Assembly (NCBI GenBank): GCA_021850325.1
Contig: JAJZMF010000027.1
Coordinates: 1-64,000 of the forward strand
DNA length: 64,000 nucleotides
Direction of reading: 5' to 3'
Source of the DNA: Actinomycetes bacterium
GTDB lineage: Bacteria > Actinomycetota > Acidimicrobiia > Acidimicrobiales > Palsa-688
The position numbers were made by a program, and so were the translations under genes. This document shows positions 53,016 through 61,829 of this stretch, one piece after another; within the stretch, counting starts at the first letter, position 1, and each line of letters begins with the position of its first letter. The notes beneath the pieces were generated by a model, which saw nothing but the letters and a program-made list of their open reading frames with translations, did not search any database and was not told the DNA's origin.

Positions 53016-56000
53016 TCACCCGCTGATGGGCCTGGCGGGGCCGGTGTGGTCTCGGCACAGGGCCAGCGCCAGCTCCCGGGCATCGCCCAGGCTGAGGCGA
53101 CGGCCGAGGTCCGTCTGGTTGACAAGGTCGTCGCCCAGGTGCTCGGCCACCACGGCCAGCCTCTGGTCGAGCTGTTGCTGCAGGGCGGGCACCCGGGGGG
53201 AGCCGGTCTCCTCCCGGACCGCTTCCGCCGCTCCGACCAGCCGGGCTGCTCCGCGGGGGGCAAGGGCGGCCACGAGCATGGCGATGTCCTCGAGGAGCAG
53301 GCACTGCGCCCATTTGTCGCCCGCTGCTGCATAGGCGGCAAGCGCTTGCTCGTAGTTGCGCCCGGCCGCTCCCGGCTCCCCCATCTCCCTCATGGTGTTG
53401 CCCAGGTTGTGGCGGGCGATTGCCACCATCCAGGAGTCGCCCACGGCCTGCTCGACCTGCAGCGCCTCCTCCAGGTGGGCGCGCGACCCGGCGAAGTCGC
53501 CCTCCAGGAAGGCGACCATGCCCAGGTTGTTCTCGGAGACCCCCGTGCCCCAACGGTCCCCCAGGGCACGGCGTACCGCCAGGGCCTGCTCGTTGAGGTC
53601 CCTGGCCCGGGCGTAGTCCTGCTCGTACTCGGCCACGATGGCGAGGTTGCTCAGCACCGATGCCTCGGCGGCCCGGTCGCCCAGCGCCCTGCGTATGCCC
53701 AGGCTGGCCTCGTAGTGCTCACGGGCCGCCGCATAGTCGCCTCTCTGCGCCGCGATGGTCCCGCACAGGTGGGCCACCCGCCCCAGCGTCGCCCCGTCAC
53801 CCAGTGCCTCCAGCTCCGGGCGCGCCAGGCCGAGCTCGGCACGGGCCCGCTCGAGGTCCCCCTGCTTCTGCACGGGGGCAGCCCTGGCCGTGCGGGCACG
53901 TGCCGCGCCCAGCCGGTCCCCACGGCGCGCCGCAAGCTCCAGGGCTTCGCCGAAGACGGACTCGGCCTCCACAAAATCACCCTTGAGCTCGAGGACACCC
54001 CCCAGCTCCATCAGGACCTCCTGGCGGGGCTCCTCCTCGAGCAGGGGGGCGGCCCTCCGGAAGTAGTCGACGGCGACGTCGTTGGCGTAACGGCCCCGCG
54101 CCGACCTGGCAGCGGCCAGCAGGTAGTGGAGCTTCTTGGCCTGGTCGGCGCTGAGCCAGAAGTGGTGGGCCAGCAGGTCCAGGGCTTCGAGCCCGGAGGC
54201 CTCGAGCCAGTTGCCCACCCGGCCGTGCAGGTCCGTGCGCATGGCGAGCGGGATGCTCTCGTAGGCGACGTCGCGGATCACGGCATGCCTGAACGAGTAC
54301 CGGCCCCTTCCGGCCCCCAACTGCGCCACGAGGTTCTCGTTGCACAACTGGCCCAGGTGGGCGTCCACCTCCGCTTCCCCGCCCAGGTCCGGGTGTGCAC
54401 CCCGCAGGACCGGGGTGGCAAAGTCACGCCCCACCACGCTGGCGACCTTGAGCGTGGCCCGGGGCCTCTCCCCGACGGCGTCCATGCGGGACAGCACGAG
54501 CGACGCCAGGCTCATGGGGAGCTCCAGACGGGCCACCGCGGCCTCGTCCTCCGGGCTCACCCCTTTGGTGTGCAGGTAACTGACCAGCTCCTCCAGGTAG
54601 AAGGCGTTGCCCTCGGCCCGCTCGACCAGACGGTCGACGAGGCGGTCCGGGAGCGGTGCCGCCCCCCCGTACAGTGAGCGCCAACGCCCGGCCACCAACC
54701 GCCCGGCGCTCACCCGGTCCAGCCCTCCGAGCTCGAGCACCCTCGTGTACGGCAGGGCCGGGGCCACGAAGTCCCCGGGCCGGTAGGTGAGCACGACCAG
54801 TACCGCGCTGGCCCCGATGGCAGCACAGATCACCCCGAGCAGGTCCTCGGACAGCGTGCCCAGCCAGTGGCAGTCCTCGATGACCAGGACGAGGGGCCCT
54901 TGGCCGGCCCGGAGCACGAGGTAACGGGCGAGCAGTGACTCGAGCGAGGCCTTGCGCAACTTGGCGTCGAAGCTGCGGGTGAGGGGGTTGTCCTCCAGGG
55001 TGGCACCGGTGACGGCTCCCAGGAGGGGGAGCCGCTCGACCAGTTCGGGGCCTGCCGCAGCCAGGGCCCGGCGCAGCGCCGGCTCGACGGGGCCGTCCTC
55101 GGGCACGTCGAGGAGCTCCCTCCAGATGCCCCTCCAAGCCAGGTAACCGGCGCCACCCCCGACAGCCGGCGCCGCCCCTGAGTGGACGGCCAGGCCGTGG
55201 CGCGTGGCCTCGGCCGCCAGTTCCTCGACCAGGCGGGACTTGCCCATGCCCGCTTCGGCGACCAGGGCCACGACGCCGCCCCGGCCGGCGCGGGCCTCAT
55301 CGGCCAGCCCCACCAGCAGGCCCAGCTCCTCCTCCCGGCCGACCAGCGGCTCGTGCGACCGGCGCCGGCGGGCCAACCCGGCACCGGGGCGGCCGACCAG
55401 GCGCTGGACGGCTACCGTCCCGGCCTTGCCCTTGACCCTCAGCTCGCCCCTGGGCTCGAACACGAAGCTGGCCCCCGCCTCCTCTGCCAGCCCGGCCTCC
55501 ACGTAGGCCTCCTGTGGGGGGGCTGCCACCATGAGCCGGGCCGCCAGGTTCACAGCGTCCCCCAGGCAGCAGAAGGTGCGGCGGTGCCGGTGCCCGCTGG
55601 CCCCACTGCGCAACCATCCCCGGGCCAGCCCGACGCTGAGGCCGCTCACCTCCGTACGGCTTGCCAGCCCCAGGACGTCCAGGGCCGCCGCACAGGCCCG
55701 GGCGCCGTCGTCCTCGTGCGCCCGGGGGGAACCGAACACGGCGTACAGGTAAGCGCCCTTGTCCCCCAGCGTCAGTTGGAGGAGGCTCCCGCCGTAGCCG
55801 TGGACGACCCTCTGCACCTGGCGCACGAAGCGGTCCAGGCGCTCGTGGGCGTCCGGCTCGTTGTCGTAGTCGGTCCCCCCGAAGCGCACGAACATGGGCA
55901 CTGCCGGCCTCAGCTCGGCCAGGAAGAGGCCCTGGCCCGCAGCCAGCTGCTCGTAGACCGCAGGCAGCAACCACTGACGGGTCACCTCCTCGGGCAGGGG

Positions 56001-56696
56001 CGGCAGCTCAGCGGTGTGCAGTACGACCGGTGCCGGGGCCCGGACCGTTGCCGGGGACACCACACCCACCGTGCCCTGGCCCTCACCCCTCAGCTCGACC
56101 AGCTGGGCCCGCCCCTGCAGGCGGCTCGCGGTCTGCCCGTCGAGGACCACCTCGCCCACCCTCGCCGCCTGCTCGGTGGCGGCAAGCCTGTCGACCACCG
56201 CGCCCGCCAGAACGTCGATCAACTGGACATCGGGGTCCCCGACCACGAAACGGCGCGCCGGGCCGGTCACCACCGCCACCTTCATGCCCAGGCGGACCGT
56301 CGTACCCCCCGGGGTGGTGGCCTCGGCCACGCCGGCCATGGCGTCCTGCATGGCCAGCCCGCAGGCAACCCCGTAGCTGCCGTCGTCGCCGTCCAGCCAG
56401 CAGGTGACGGCGTCACCGCTGAAGTAGACCACGCTGCCCCCGTAGCGGTGCAGCTCTCCCAGCACGGCATCGAACACACGGTCCAGCACGGCCGTGAGCT
56501 GCTCCGCGCCCAGCTGTGCGCCGAGCTCGCGCACCAGCGCCTCGGTGAGCGGCGTGAACCCCGAGATGTCGGCCATCAGCGCCGTGCCCGAGACCCGGTC
56601 GGCCATGGGCCTGCCCAGGGCCAGGGCACGCCTGCGGTCGCCGGCTATGAAGGCCTCGGTGCCGGTCAGCCCCACGCTCCGGGTCGTTGCGGTCAC
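53016..56696 (-). CDS. soluble adenylyl cyclase-like protein: two class III cyclase domains, AAA ATPase, TPR
   Basis: 1226 residues. Cyclase domain 1 (about 35-190) has LMADISGFTPLTEAL and VVYFSGDAVTCWL, giving both metal Asp residues, but lacks the VN-x-AAR motif. Domain 2 (about 240-430) lacks the first metal Asp but has LTLGDKGAYLYAVFGSP and GDAVNLAARL with the transition-state Asn and Arg. An AAA/STAND ATPase follows (Walker A AEAGMGKSR near 480; VLVIEDCHWLG), then TPR-like helices (about 830-1130). This is the layout of mammalian soluble adenylyl cyclase (ADCY10). The GTG start overlaps the stop of the MFS-CNB gene (GTGA). Product is probably cAMP; see findings for specificity. Confidence 0.85.
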   Translation of the reverse strand: MTATTRSVGLTGTEAFIAGDRRRALALGRPMADRVSGTALMADISGFTPLTEALVRELGAQLGAEQLTAVLDRVFDAVLGELHRYGGSVVYFSGDAVTCWLDGDDGSYGVACGLAMQDAMAGVAEATTPGGTTVRLGMKVAVVTGPARRFVVGDPDVQLIDVLAGAVVDRLAATEQAARVGEVVLDGQTASRLQGRAQLVELRGEGQGTVGVVSPATVRAPAPVVLHTAELPPLPEEVTRQWLLPAVYEQLAAGQGLFLAELRPAVPMFVRFGGTDYDNEPDAHERLDRFVRQVQRVVHGYGGSLLQLTLGDKGAYLYAVFGSPRAHEDDGARACAAALDVLGLASRTEVSGLSVGLARGWLRSGASGHRHRRTFCCLGDAVNLAARLMVAAPPQEAYVEAGLAEEAGASFVFEPRGELRVKGKAGTVAVQRLVGRPGAGLARRRRSHEPLVGREEELGLLVGLADEARAGRGGVVALVAEAGMGKSRLVEELAAEATRHGLAVHSGAAPAVGGGAGYLAWRGIWRELLDVPEDGPVEPALRRALAAAGPELVERLPLLGAVTGATLEDNPLTRSFDAKLRKASLESLLARYLVLRAGQGPLVLVIEDCHWLGTLSEDLLGVICAAIGASAVLVVLTYRPGDFVAPALPYTRVLELGGLDRVSAGRLVAGRWRSLYGGAAPLPDRLVDRLVERAEGNAFYLEELVSYLHTKGVSPEDEAAVARLELPMSLASLVLSRMDAVGERPRATLKVASVVGRDFATPVLRGAHPDLGGEAEVDAHLGQLCNENLVAQLGAGRGRYSFRHAVIRDVAYESIPLAMRTDLHGRVGNWLEASGLEALDLLAHHFWLSADQAKKLHYLLAAARSARGRYANDVAVDYFRRAAPLLEEEPRQEVLMELGGVLELKGDFVEAESVFGEALELAARRGDRLGAARARTARAAPVQKQGDLERARAELGLARPELEALGDGATLGRVAHLCGTIAAQRGDYAAAREHYEASLGIRRALGDRAAEASVLSNLAIVAEYEQDYARARDLNEQALAVRRALGDRWGTGVSENNLGMVAFLEGDFAGSRAHLEEALQVEQAVGDSWMVAIARHNLGNTMREMGEPGAAGRNYEQALAAYAAAGDKWAQCLLLEDIAMLVAALAPRGAARLVGAAEAVREETGSPRVPALQQQLDQRLAVVAEHLGDDLVNQTDLGRRLSLGDARELALALCRDHTGPARPISG

Positions 56697-58459
56697 GCCT
56701 CGGCCGCTCCCGGCACGGCGGGCCCGGCGCTCAGGTAGCTGGGTGTGCGGGCCAGACGGGCCTGTGCCCCTTCGAGCAGGGACGACGAGGCCTCCCCGGA
56801 CGCCAGGGCGGCCATGAAGGAGCCGCCGTCGATGCGCAACAGACGTCCCGGCGCAGTGGCGGAGACCGTGGCTGTGCGCGGGATACGCCGCATGAGGCCT
56901 ATCTCCCCGAAGTAGTCGCCCGGCCCGAGGGAGGTCAGCTCCCTCTCCCGCCCGGTCCCCTCATGCGAGCTCACCCTCATCGCCCCCGCCTCTACCAGGT
57001 AGAGGGCGTCCGCCTCGTCACCCTCGCGGACCACGTCCTGGCCCGCTGCCACATCGACCACTGTCGCGTCCCGGGCCAGCCTCTCGAGCACCGGGCGGGA
57101 GGAGCTGGCCAGGATGGCGGCTCGCTGCAGCAGGGCGAGGCGGGGCTCGACCAGGGCCAGCTCGGCCTGGTTGGCCTGGTCCATGCGGGCCAGGGCGGGC
57201 CACCCGAGCAGGCAGAGCAGCGGCACCAGCCCCCCGGTAAGGGCCATGGTCACGTTCAGGTCCGTAGCGCCGAGCAGCAACGGGGTCAGCACCGCGCCAA
57301 GGGTGATGGCCACCAGGACGAACGTGAAGAACGCCCCGAAGACCCGGGCCAGCTTGTCCTTGGGCAACGAGCGCTGGAGGGCCGTCATGGCGAGCACGTC
57401 GACCACGAGCGTCCCCCCACCCCGGACCACCTCCACCACGAAGGCGACGACCGGGTTGGCCACCACCAGCAGGATGAGGGTGGGAAGGCAGAAGACAGCC
57501 ATGGCGGTGATGATCGAAGGCCCGAGACGGGCTCGGGCCGAAATGGGCTTGACCAGCGGGGCCGCCAACAGCCCTCCCACGCCGAGGCCGGCCAGCAGGT
57601 AGCTGTACCCGTTGGGCCCGGTCCCCAGCTTCTGCTCGGATATGACCACGAACAGCACCGTGTCCACTCCGTAGACGAAGCTCGCCACGACGCTGTAGGA
57701 GGAGAGCACGACCGCCGTAGGGGAGCCGAGGATGGCCTGGGCACCGACCAGCATCTGGCGCAAAGGGCCCCGGGCCCCTCCGGCCGTGACGTCGACAGGT
57801 ACGCTCCGGGCCGAGATCCTGGACACGACCAGAGCTGAGAACAGGTAGCTCACGGCGTTGGCGGCAAAGGTCAGGGGCGTGTCCCCGAGCAGCAGGAGGA
57901 CGGCGCCCAGTCCCGGGCCTACCACCACGGCGAGGTTGCCCACCGTGTTGGACAGGGTGTTGGCAGCCGCCAGCTCGTCCTCGGGCACGAGCTCCGGGGT
58001 CACGGCGGCAACCGCAGGCTGGTAGATCACGCCCAACAGGGAGTTGCCCGCGCCCAGGGCGATGGCGACGATCGGCGCACCGTGGCCCAGCGCCACCAGG
58101 GTGAGCGCGGCCATGAGCAGTGTGGACGCACCGTCCAGCGCCACCATCAACCGGACCCGCTCGAAACGCTCGGCCAGGACGCCCCCGTACGAGCCGAAGA
58201 GCGTCGAAGGCACGAAGCGCCCCACGGTAACGGCGCCGACCCAGCCCGCCGAGTGCGTCTGGTTGTAGACGTACACGGCGAGGCCGACGTTGTAGGCCCA
58301 CGACCCGGCGACCGACACCGAGTAACCGGTCATCATCAGCCGGAAGTCGCGGTGGCCCAAAGGGGACAACAGGCCGCGACGACGCCCGGCGGCTGTGGCC
58401 TCAGCCACGGGGCACCCCCCCAGGGCCCCAACCCCGAGCCGGGTACGAGGGCCCCACAT
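56693..58459 (-). CDS. MFS transporter with C-terminal cyclic-nucleotide-binding domain
   Basis: 588 residues. The first 410 form a 12-span MFS permease of the exporter type (LGHRDFRLMMTGYSVSVAGSW, GGVLAERFERVRLM between spans 2 and 3). Residues about 440-560 are a cNMP-binding domain: AGQDVVREGDEADALYLVEAG and the phosphate-binding cassette YFGEIGLMRRIPRTATV with its Gly-Glu and Arg intact. Transport is therefore likely gated by a cyclic nucleotide. Its stop overlaps the start of the cyclase gene, so receptor and synthase are translated together. ATG 58459 has no good ribosome-binding site; GTG 58408 after a GGGGGG run is a plausible alternative. The transported substrate is unknown. Confidence 0.85.
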   Translation of the reverse strand: MWGPRTRLGVGALGGCPVAEATAAGRRRGLLSPLGHRDFRLMMTGYSVSVAGSWAYNVGLAVYVYNQTHSAGWVGAVTVGRFVPSTLFGSYGGVLAERFERVRLMVALDGASTLLMAALTLVALGHGAPIVAIALGAGNSLLGVIYQPAVAAVTPELVPEDELAAANTLSNTVGNLAVVVGPGLGAVLLLLGDTPLTFAANAVSYLFSALVVSRISARSVPVDVTAGGARGPLRQMLVGAQAILGSPTAVVLSSYSVVASFVYGVDTVLFVVISEQKLGTGPNGYSYLLAGLGVGGLLAAPLVKPISARARLGPSIITAMAVFCLPTLILLVVANPVVAFVVEVVRGGGTLVVDVLAMTALQRSLPKDKLARVFGAFFTFVLVAITLGAVLTPLLLGATDLNVTMALTGGLVPLLCLLGWPALARMDQANQAELALVEPRLALLQRAAILASSSRPVLERLARDATVVDVAAGQDVVREGDEADALYLVEAGAMRVSSHEGTGRERELTSLGPGDYFGEIGLMRRIPRTATVSATAPGRLLRIDGGSFMAALASGEASSSLLEGAQARLARTPSYLSAGPAVPGAAEA

Positions 58460-58730
58460 GAGAAGGACCGCAAGGGAAGCGGCTAGTTGTCATCCCTCCC
58501 CCCTCCTTGGGCGCAGATAATAGCCTTAGGCCTTCCGAGGGCACCTGGTGTGGCCAACCTTCCGGGCAGGACGCGGCACTTGGGCGCACTGTGCGTTGCC
58601 CGGGCAACGCTGGGCGTTATTCGGCTGACGCTGCCCGGTCGGTGCTCCCCCGCCTGCCCCTGTAAGGTCGCACGTCGTAAGAGCACCAGACGGGCCGACG
58701 GCCCAACACGCAGGAGGCGCCCCGGCGCCC

Positions 58731-60515
58731 CTGTCCCGTGCGGGCGGGCCAGGGGGTTGGCGCTCCGTCGCTCTCGGCACGGCCCTCGGCCTGCCCTTCT
58801 TGTTCCTCGTGGCGTTCGTCGGCTTCCCCCTCCTGGAGGAGGTGGGGGGTAGTTTTGCCACCTGGTACCAGCTCGAGCCCGACGGCTTTGCCGGGTTTGG
58901 CAACTACACGAGGCTCTTCGCCGACGTCATGGTCCCGGTCTCGGCCCTGCACACGGTGGCCTACCTGGTGCTCACGGTCCCGGCCGAGGTTGCCCTGGGG
59001 TTGGTCGCAGCATGGGCGACGCTGCGGGTAAAGGTGGGCCGCGGCCTGCTGACGGTGGTCTTCCTGCTCCCCCTGGCTGTCCCCTGGACGGTTGCCGGCC
59101 AGGTCTTCCTGGGCTGGTTCAACGTCAACGGGGTCGCCGACCGGCTGGGCCACGACCTGCTCGGCCTGCCCCCGGGGCTGCTGTGGCTCTACCACCCACG
59201 GCTGGCCTTCGGTGCCGTCGTGGCCCTGGCCATCTGGAAGGGAGCCCCCTGGTGCTACCTCCTCCTGCTCGGCGCCCTGAGCAACTGCCCCGAGGACGTG
59301 ATCGAGGCTGCCCGGGTGGACGGCGCACGCGGCTTCACGCTCTGGGCCCGGGTCGTGCTGCCATCGGTCCGGCCCATGCTTGCCTTCGTCGTGGCCCTGC
59401 GCCTGCTGGCCGAGGCCCAGGCCTACCAACCGGTCGCCCTGCTCACCAACGGTGGGCCGAGCTTCCCGGGAGGGACCTCGCTGATCGGCTTCTACGCCAA
59501 CAAGCTGGCCTTCGGCTACTACAACTTCGGTGAGGCCTCGGCGATGGGAGCGCTCATCGGGGTGGGCCTGGTGATGGTGGCCTTTGCGGGCTACCGTGCC
59601 GCCTACCCACGTGAGGGGCGCCGGTCACGCCTGCGGCACCTGGTGGGCAGCCTGGCCCGCTCGGGCCGACGGGCCACCCGGCCGGCCCGGGGCGCACCGG
59701 GGCCGGCCGGGTGGGTCGCCCCGGCCCACAGCGCCGTGCACCCGAGGAGGAGCCTGGGCACCTCGGTGCGCTGGGCTGCGCATCGGCGCCGGCTGCTCCT
59801 GGCCCTGATGGCCCTCCTCGTCCTGGCGCCCTTTGCAGGGGAGGCCCCGGGCTGGCCGGGTACCCACGTGCTCTCGGGCACCAACTGGCCCCTGGTGGAG
59901 AGCGGCCTGTGGAACTCCCTCCTCCTCAGCGCAGTCACCGTCGTCGGCACTTTGGCCCTCGCCGTCCCGGCCACCTACCTGTTGGCCTACGGGCGTTCCC
60001 GCCTACGGGGCCCTCTGTTCCTGTTCGTGCTGTTCACCCTCGCCGTCCCCGGCGTCATCTTCATCTACCCCCAGTACGAGGAGATCGTCCGTCTGGGGCT
60101 GGTCAACACCCGGGCCGGGATGGCCGTGCTGTACGTGACAGCCAACCTCCCGCTAGCCGTCTTCTTCCTGAGGCCGGCGTTCGCCGCCGTCCCCCGCAGC
60201 CTCTTCGACGCCATGCGCGTGGACGGTGCCTCCAACTTCACGATCGTGGTGAGACTGGTGCTCCGGCACGCGGCCAGCACGCTCGTGGCCGTCTCCGTGC
60301 TGACCCTGGTCTGGGTCTGGGGCGAGTACCAGGTGGCCCAGGCCGTCCTCAGCCCCTCCAACCAGGCCGCCAACACCCTGCCCCTGGACATCTTCAACGG
60401 CACCGTGGGCAACCCGCTCGGGCCCTACCTCCTCTCGCTCGGTCCACCCCTGCTCCTCTTCTTCGCCACCCAGCGGGTGTTCCGCAAGGGCCTGGTCAGC
60501 AGCGAGCTGCTCTGA
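58731..60515 (+). CDS. fused MalF-MalG type ABC sugar permease
   Basis: About 594 residues if begun at CTG 58731, 571 from TTG 58800. Two permease domains in one chain: the first has EDVIEAARVDGARGFTLWARVVLPSVRP and the second RSLFDAMRVDGASNFTIVVRLVLRHAAS, both EAA loops of carbohydrate importers, joined by a basic Pro/Arg-rich linker near residue 300. The first membrane segment begins upstream of TTG 58800 (WRSVALGTALGLPFLFLV), and no ATG, GTG or TTG lies in frame there. GGAGG at 58713-58717 therefore hints at CTG 58731 or another unusual start. No binding protein or ATPase is encoded nearby. Confidence 0.78.
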   Translation: MSRAGGPGGWRSVALGTALGLPFLFLVAFVGFPLLEEVGGSFATWYQLEPDGFAGFGNYTRLFADVMVPVSALHTVAYLVLTVPAEVALGLVAAWATLRVKVGRGLLTVVFLLPLAVPWTVAGQVFLGWFNVNGVADRLGHDLLGLPPGLLWLYHPRLAFGAVVALAIWKGAPWCYLLLLGALSNCPEDVIEAARVDGARGFTLWARVVLPSVRPMLAFVVALRLLAEAQAYQPVALLTNGGPSFPGGTSLIGFYANKLAFGYYNFGEASAMGALIGVGLVMVAFAGYRAAYPREGRRSRLRHLVGSLARSGRRATRPARGAPGPAGWVAPAHSAVHPRRSLGTSVRWAAHRRRLLLALMALLVLAPFAGEAPGWPGTHVLSGTNWPLVESGLWNSLLLSAVTVVGTLALAVPATYLLAYGRSRLRGPLFLFVLFTLAVPGVIFIYPQYEEIVRLGLVNTRAGMAVLYVTANLPLAVFFLRPAFAAVPRSLFDAMRVDGASNFTIVVRLVLRHAASTLVAVSVLTLVWVWGEYQVAQAVLSPSNQAANTLPLDIFNGTVGNPLGPYLLSLGPPLLLFFATQRVFRKGLVSSELL

Positions 60516-60604
60516 CCCACACCGGGCCACCTCCAGGCCCGGCCCGTAACCGGTGCCCCCGAGCAGGCGGACGGTCGGGCCCGCCCTGAGCGCAGAATGG
60601 CAGC

Positions 60605-61117
60605 ATGGACCGCAAGGGCCCCGATCGCACGGGCCGCTCGACCCCTCCCGCTGGGTGGGCGGGAGCACCCCGGCGCGGCGGTACCAGGGCCGGTACCCGC
60701 CCACGGCGCCTGGCCGGCGCGGTCCTCTTGCTGCCTGCGGCGCTGCTGCTCAGCCGGTGCGGGACGACGGGTGGCAACGGGGCCGCCCCGGGTGGCAGCG
60801 CCCTCGCGGAGTGCCGCTCGGCCGTCATGGTCGCGGCGCTGCAGCGCAGCTACGGCCCCCGGGTGCGGATCCTCTACAACGGCCATCTGGCCTGCGCCGG
60901 CAACCTGGCCGAGATCTCGGTGATGATCGCCAACCTGGAGTCGGCAAGGCCCGGCTACACCGGGCCGGTCGGCTCACCGCACGGGGCGTTGATGGAGTAC
61001 TCGCACGGTGCCTGGCACGAGGTGGACCTGTCCAGGCCCAACCCCTATTGCACGCCTGACGGGCGCCAGACCACGGCCGTGCCGAAGGCCCTCGGGACGG
61101 TGTGCGGCATCCAGTGA
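60605..61117 (+). CDS. small exported protein of unknown function
   Basis: 170 residues. A long basic N-terminus precedes a hydrophobic stretch (LAGAVLLLPAALLLSRC) ending in Cys; the residue before it is Arg, which departs from the lipobox consensus, so lipidation is doubtful. The exported part has three further Cys residues (ECRSAVM, LACAGN, NPYCTPDG, VCGIQ) that could pair. No family recognised. ATG 60605 follows the permease gene by 90 bases. Confidence 0.5.
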   Translation: MDRKGPDRTGRSTPPAGWAGAPRRGGTRAGTRPRRLAGAVLLLPAALLLSRCGTTGGNGAAPGGSALAECRSAVMVAALQRSYGPRVRILYNGHLACAGNLAEISVMIANLESARPGYTGPVGSPHGALMEYSHGAWHEVDLSRPNPYCTPDGRQTTAVPKALGTVCGIQ

Positions 61118-61118
61118 A

Positions 61119-61140
61119 CAGGCCGGGCCCACCCGGCCTG
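61119..61140. terminator. 9-bp perfect hairpin between convergent genes
   Basis: CAGGCCGGG (61119-61127) pairs with CCCGGCCTG (61132-61140) around a CCCA loop. It lies 2 bases after the stop of the exported-protein gene and 41 bases before the stop of the convergent response regulator gene. No T tract. Confidence 0.55.
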
Positions 61141-61181
61141 GTGGGAGGACGGGTGCCGGCCCGGGCCCGTGGTGTGCCTAG

Positions 61182-61829
61182 CTAGGAGCCCACCAGCCCG
61201 TGCTTGTGCGCGTAGAGGGTGGCTTGGGCACGGTCACGGCTCCGGGTCTTGGCGAAGATCCTGTTGATGTGGGTCTTCACGGTGGTCTCGGCAACGTAGA
61301 GGTGGGAGGCGATCTCGCTGTTGGACAGGCCCTGGGCGATCAGCGACAGGACCTCCGCCTCCCGTTCGGTCAGGCCGTCGGGGAGCTCGCGGCCAACCGC
61401 GCCGGGGCGCGTCGCTCCGGCAGCGGCGCGGACCAGGGTGGCCTGCACCGCCCGGTCGAGCAGTGCCTGGCCGGCCACTGCAGCTTCCAGGGCGCGGCGG
61501 ATGTCGTCGCGGGTCGAGTCCTTGGTGAGATAGCCGGAAGCGCCTGCGCTCATGGCCGCAATGACCGACCCGTCATCGGCGTAGGTGGTGAGGACCACGA
61601 CATGGGCCCCGGGGTGACGGGCCCGGATCGATGCGGTGGCGGCCACACCGTCCATGACCGGCATCCTGAGGTCCATGAGCACCACGTCGGGACCGAGAAG
61701 CTCGACCATGGCCACAGCCTCCTCGCCGTCCGCCGCCAGGCCGACCACCTCCACTCCGGCCAGCGCGCCGACGATCGTTGCCAGGCCCTCACGGACCACC
61801 CGTTGGTCGTCGGCGATCAGCACCCTCAC
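61182..61829 (-). CDS. NarL/LuxR-family response regulator
   Basis: 215 residues. Receiver domain: VRVLIADDQRVVREGL with the acidic pair, phospho-acceptor Asp in DVVLMDLRMPVMDG (about 54), Thr in VVVLTTYADDG and Lys in GYLTKDS. C-terminal LuxR helix-turn-helix: LTEREAEVLSLIAQGLSNSEIASHLYVAETTVKTHINRIF. The GTG at 61829 overlaps the kinase stop (GTGA), making a coupled pair. Its targets are unknown. Confidence 0.92.
   Translation of the reverse strand: MRVLIADDQRVVREGLATIVGALAGVEVVGLAADGEEAVAMVELLGPDVVLMDLRMPVMDGVAATASIRARHPGAHVVVLTTYADDGSVIAAMSAGASGYLTKDSTRDDIRRALEAAVAGQALLDRAVQATLVRAAAGATRPGAVGRELPDGLTEREAEVLSLIAQGLSNSEIASHLYVAETTVKTHINRIFAKTRSRDRAQATLYAHKHGLVGS

Noticed and set aside
52584-54677. 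697-codon plus-strand frame opposite the cyclase and protease genes
   Set aside because: It spans the junction of two real minus-strand genes and has no domain or ribosome-binding site.
55182-56738. 518-codon plus-strand frame opposite the cyclase domains
   Set aside because: Shadow of the cyclase coding sequence; the translation is low-complexity.
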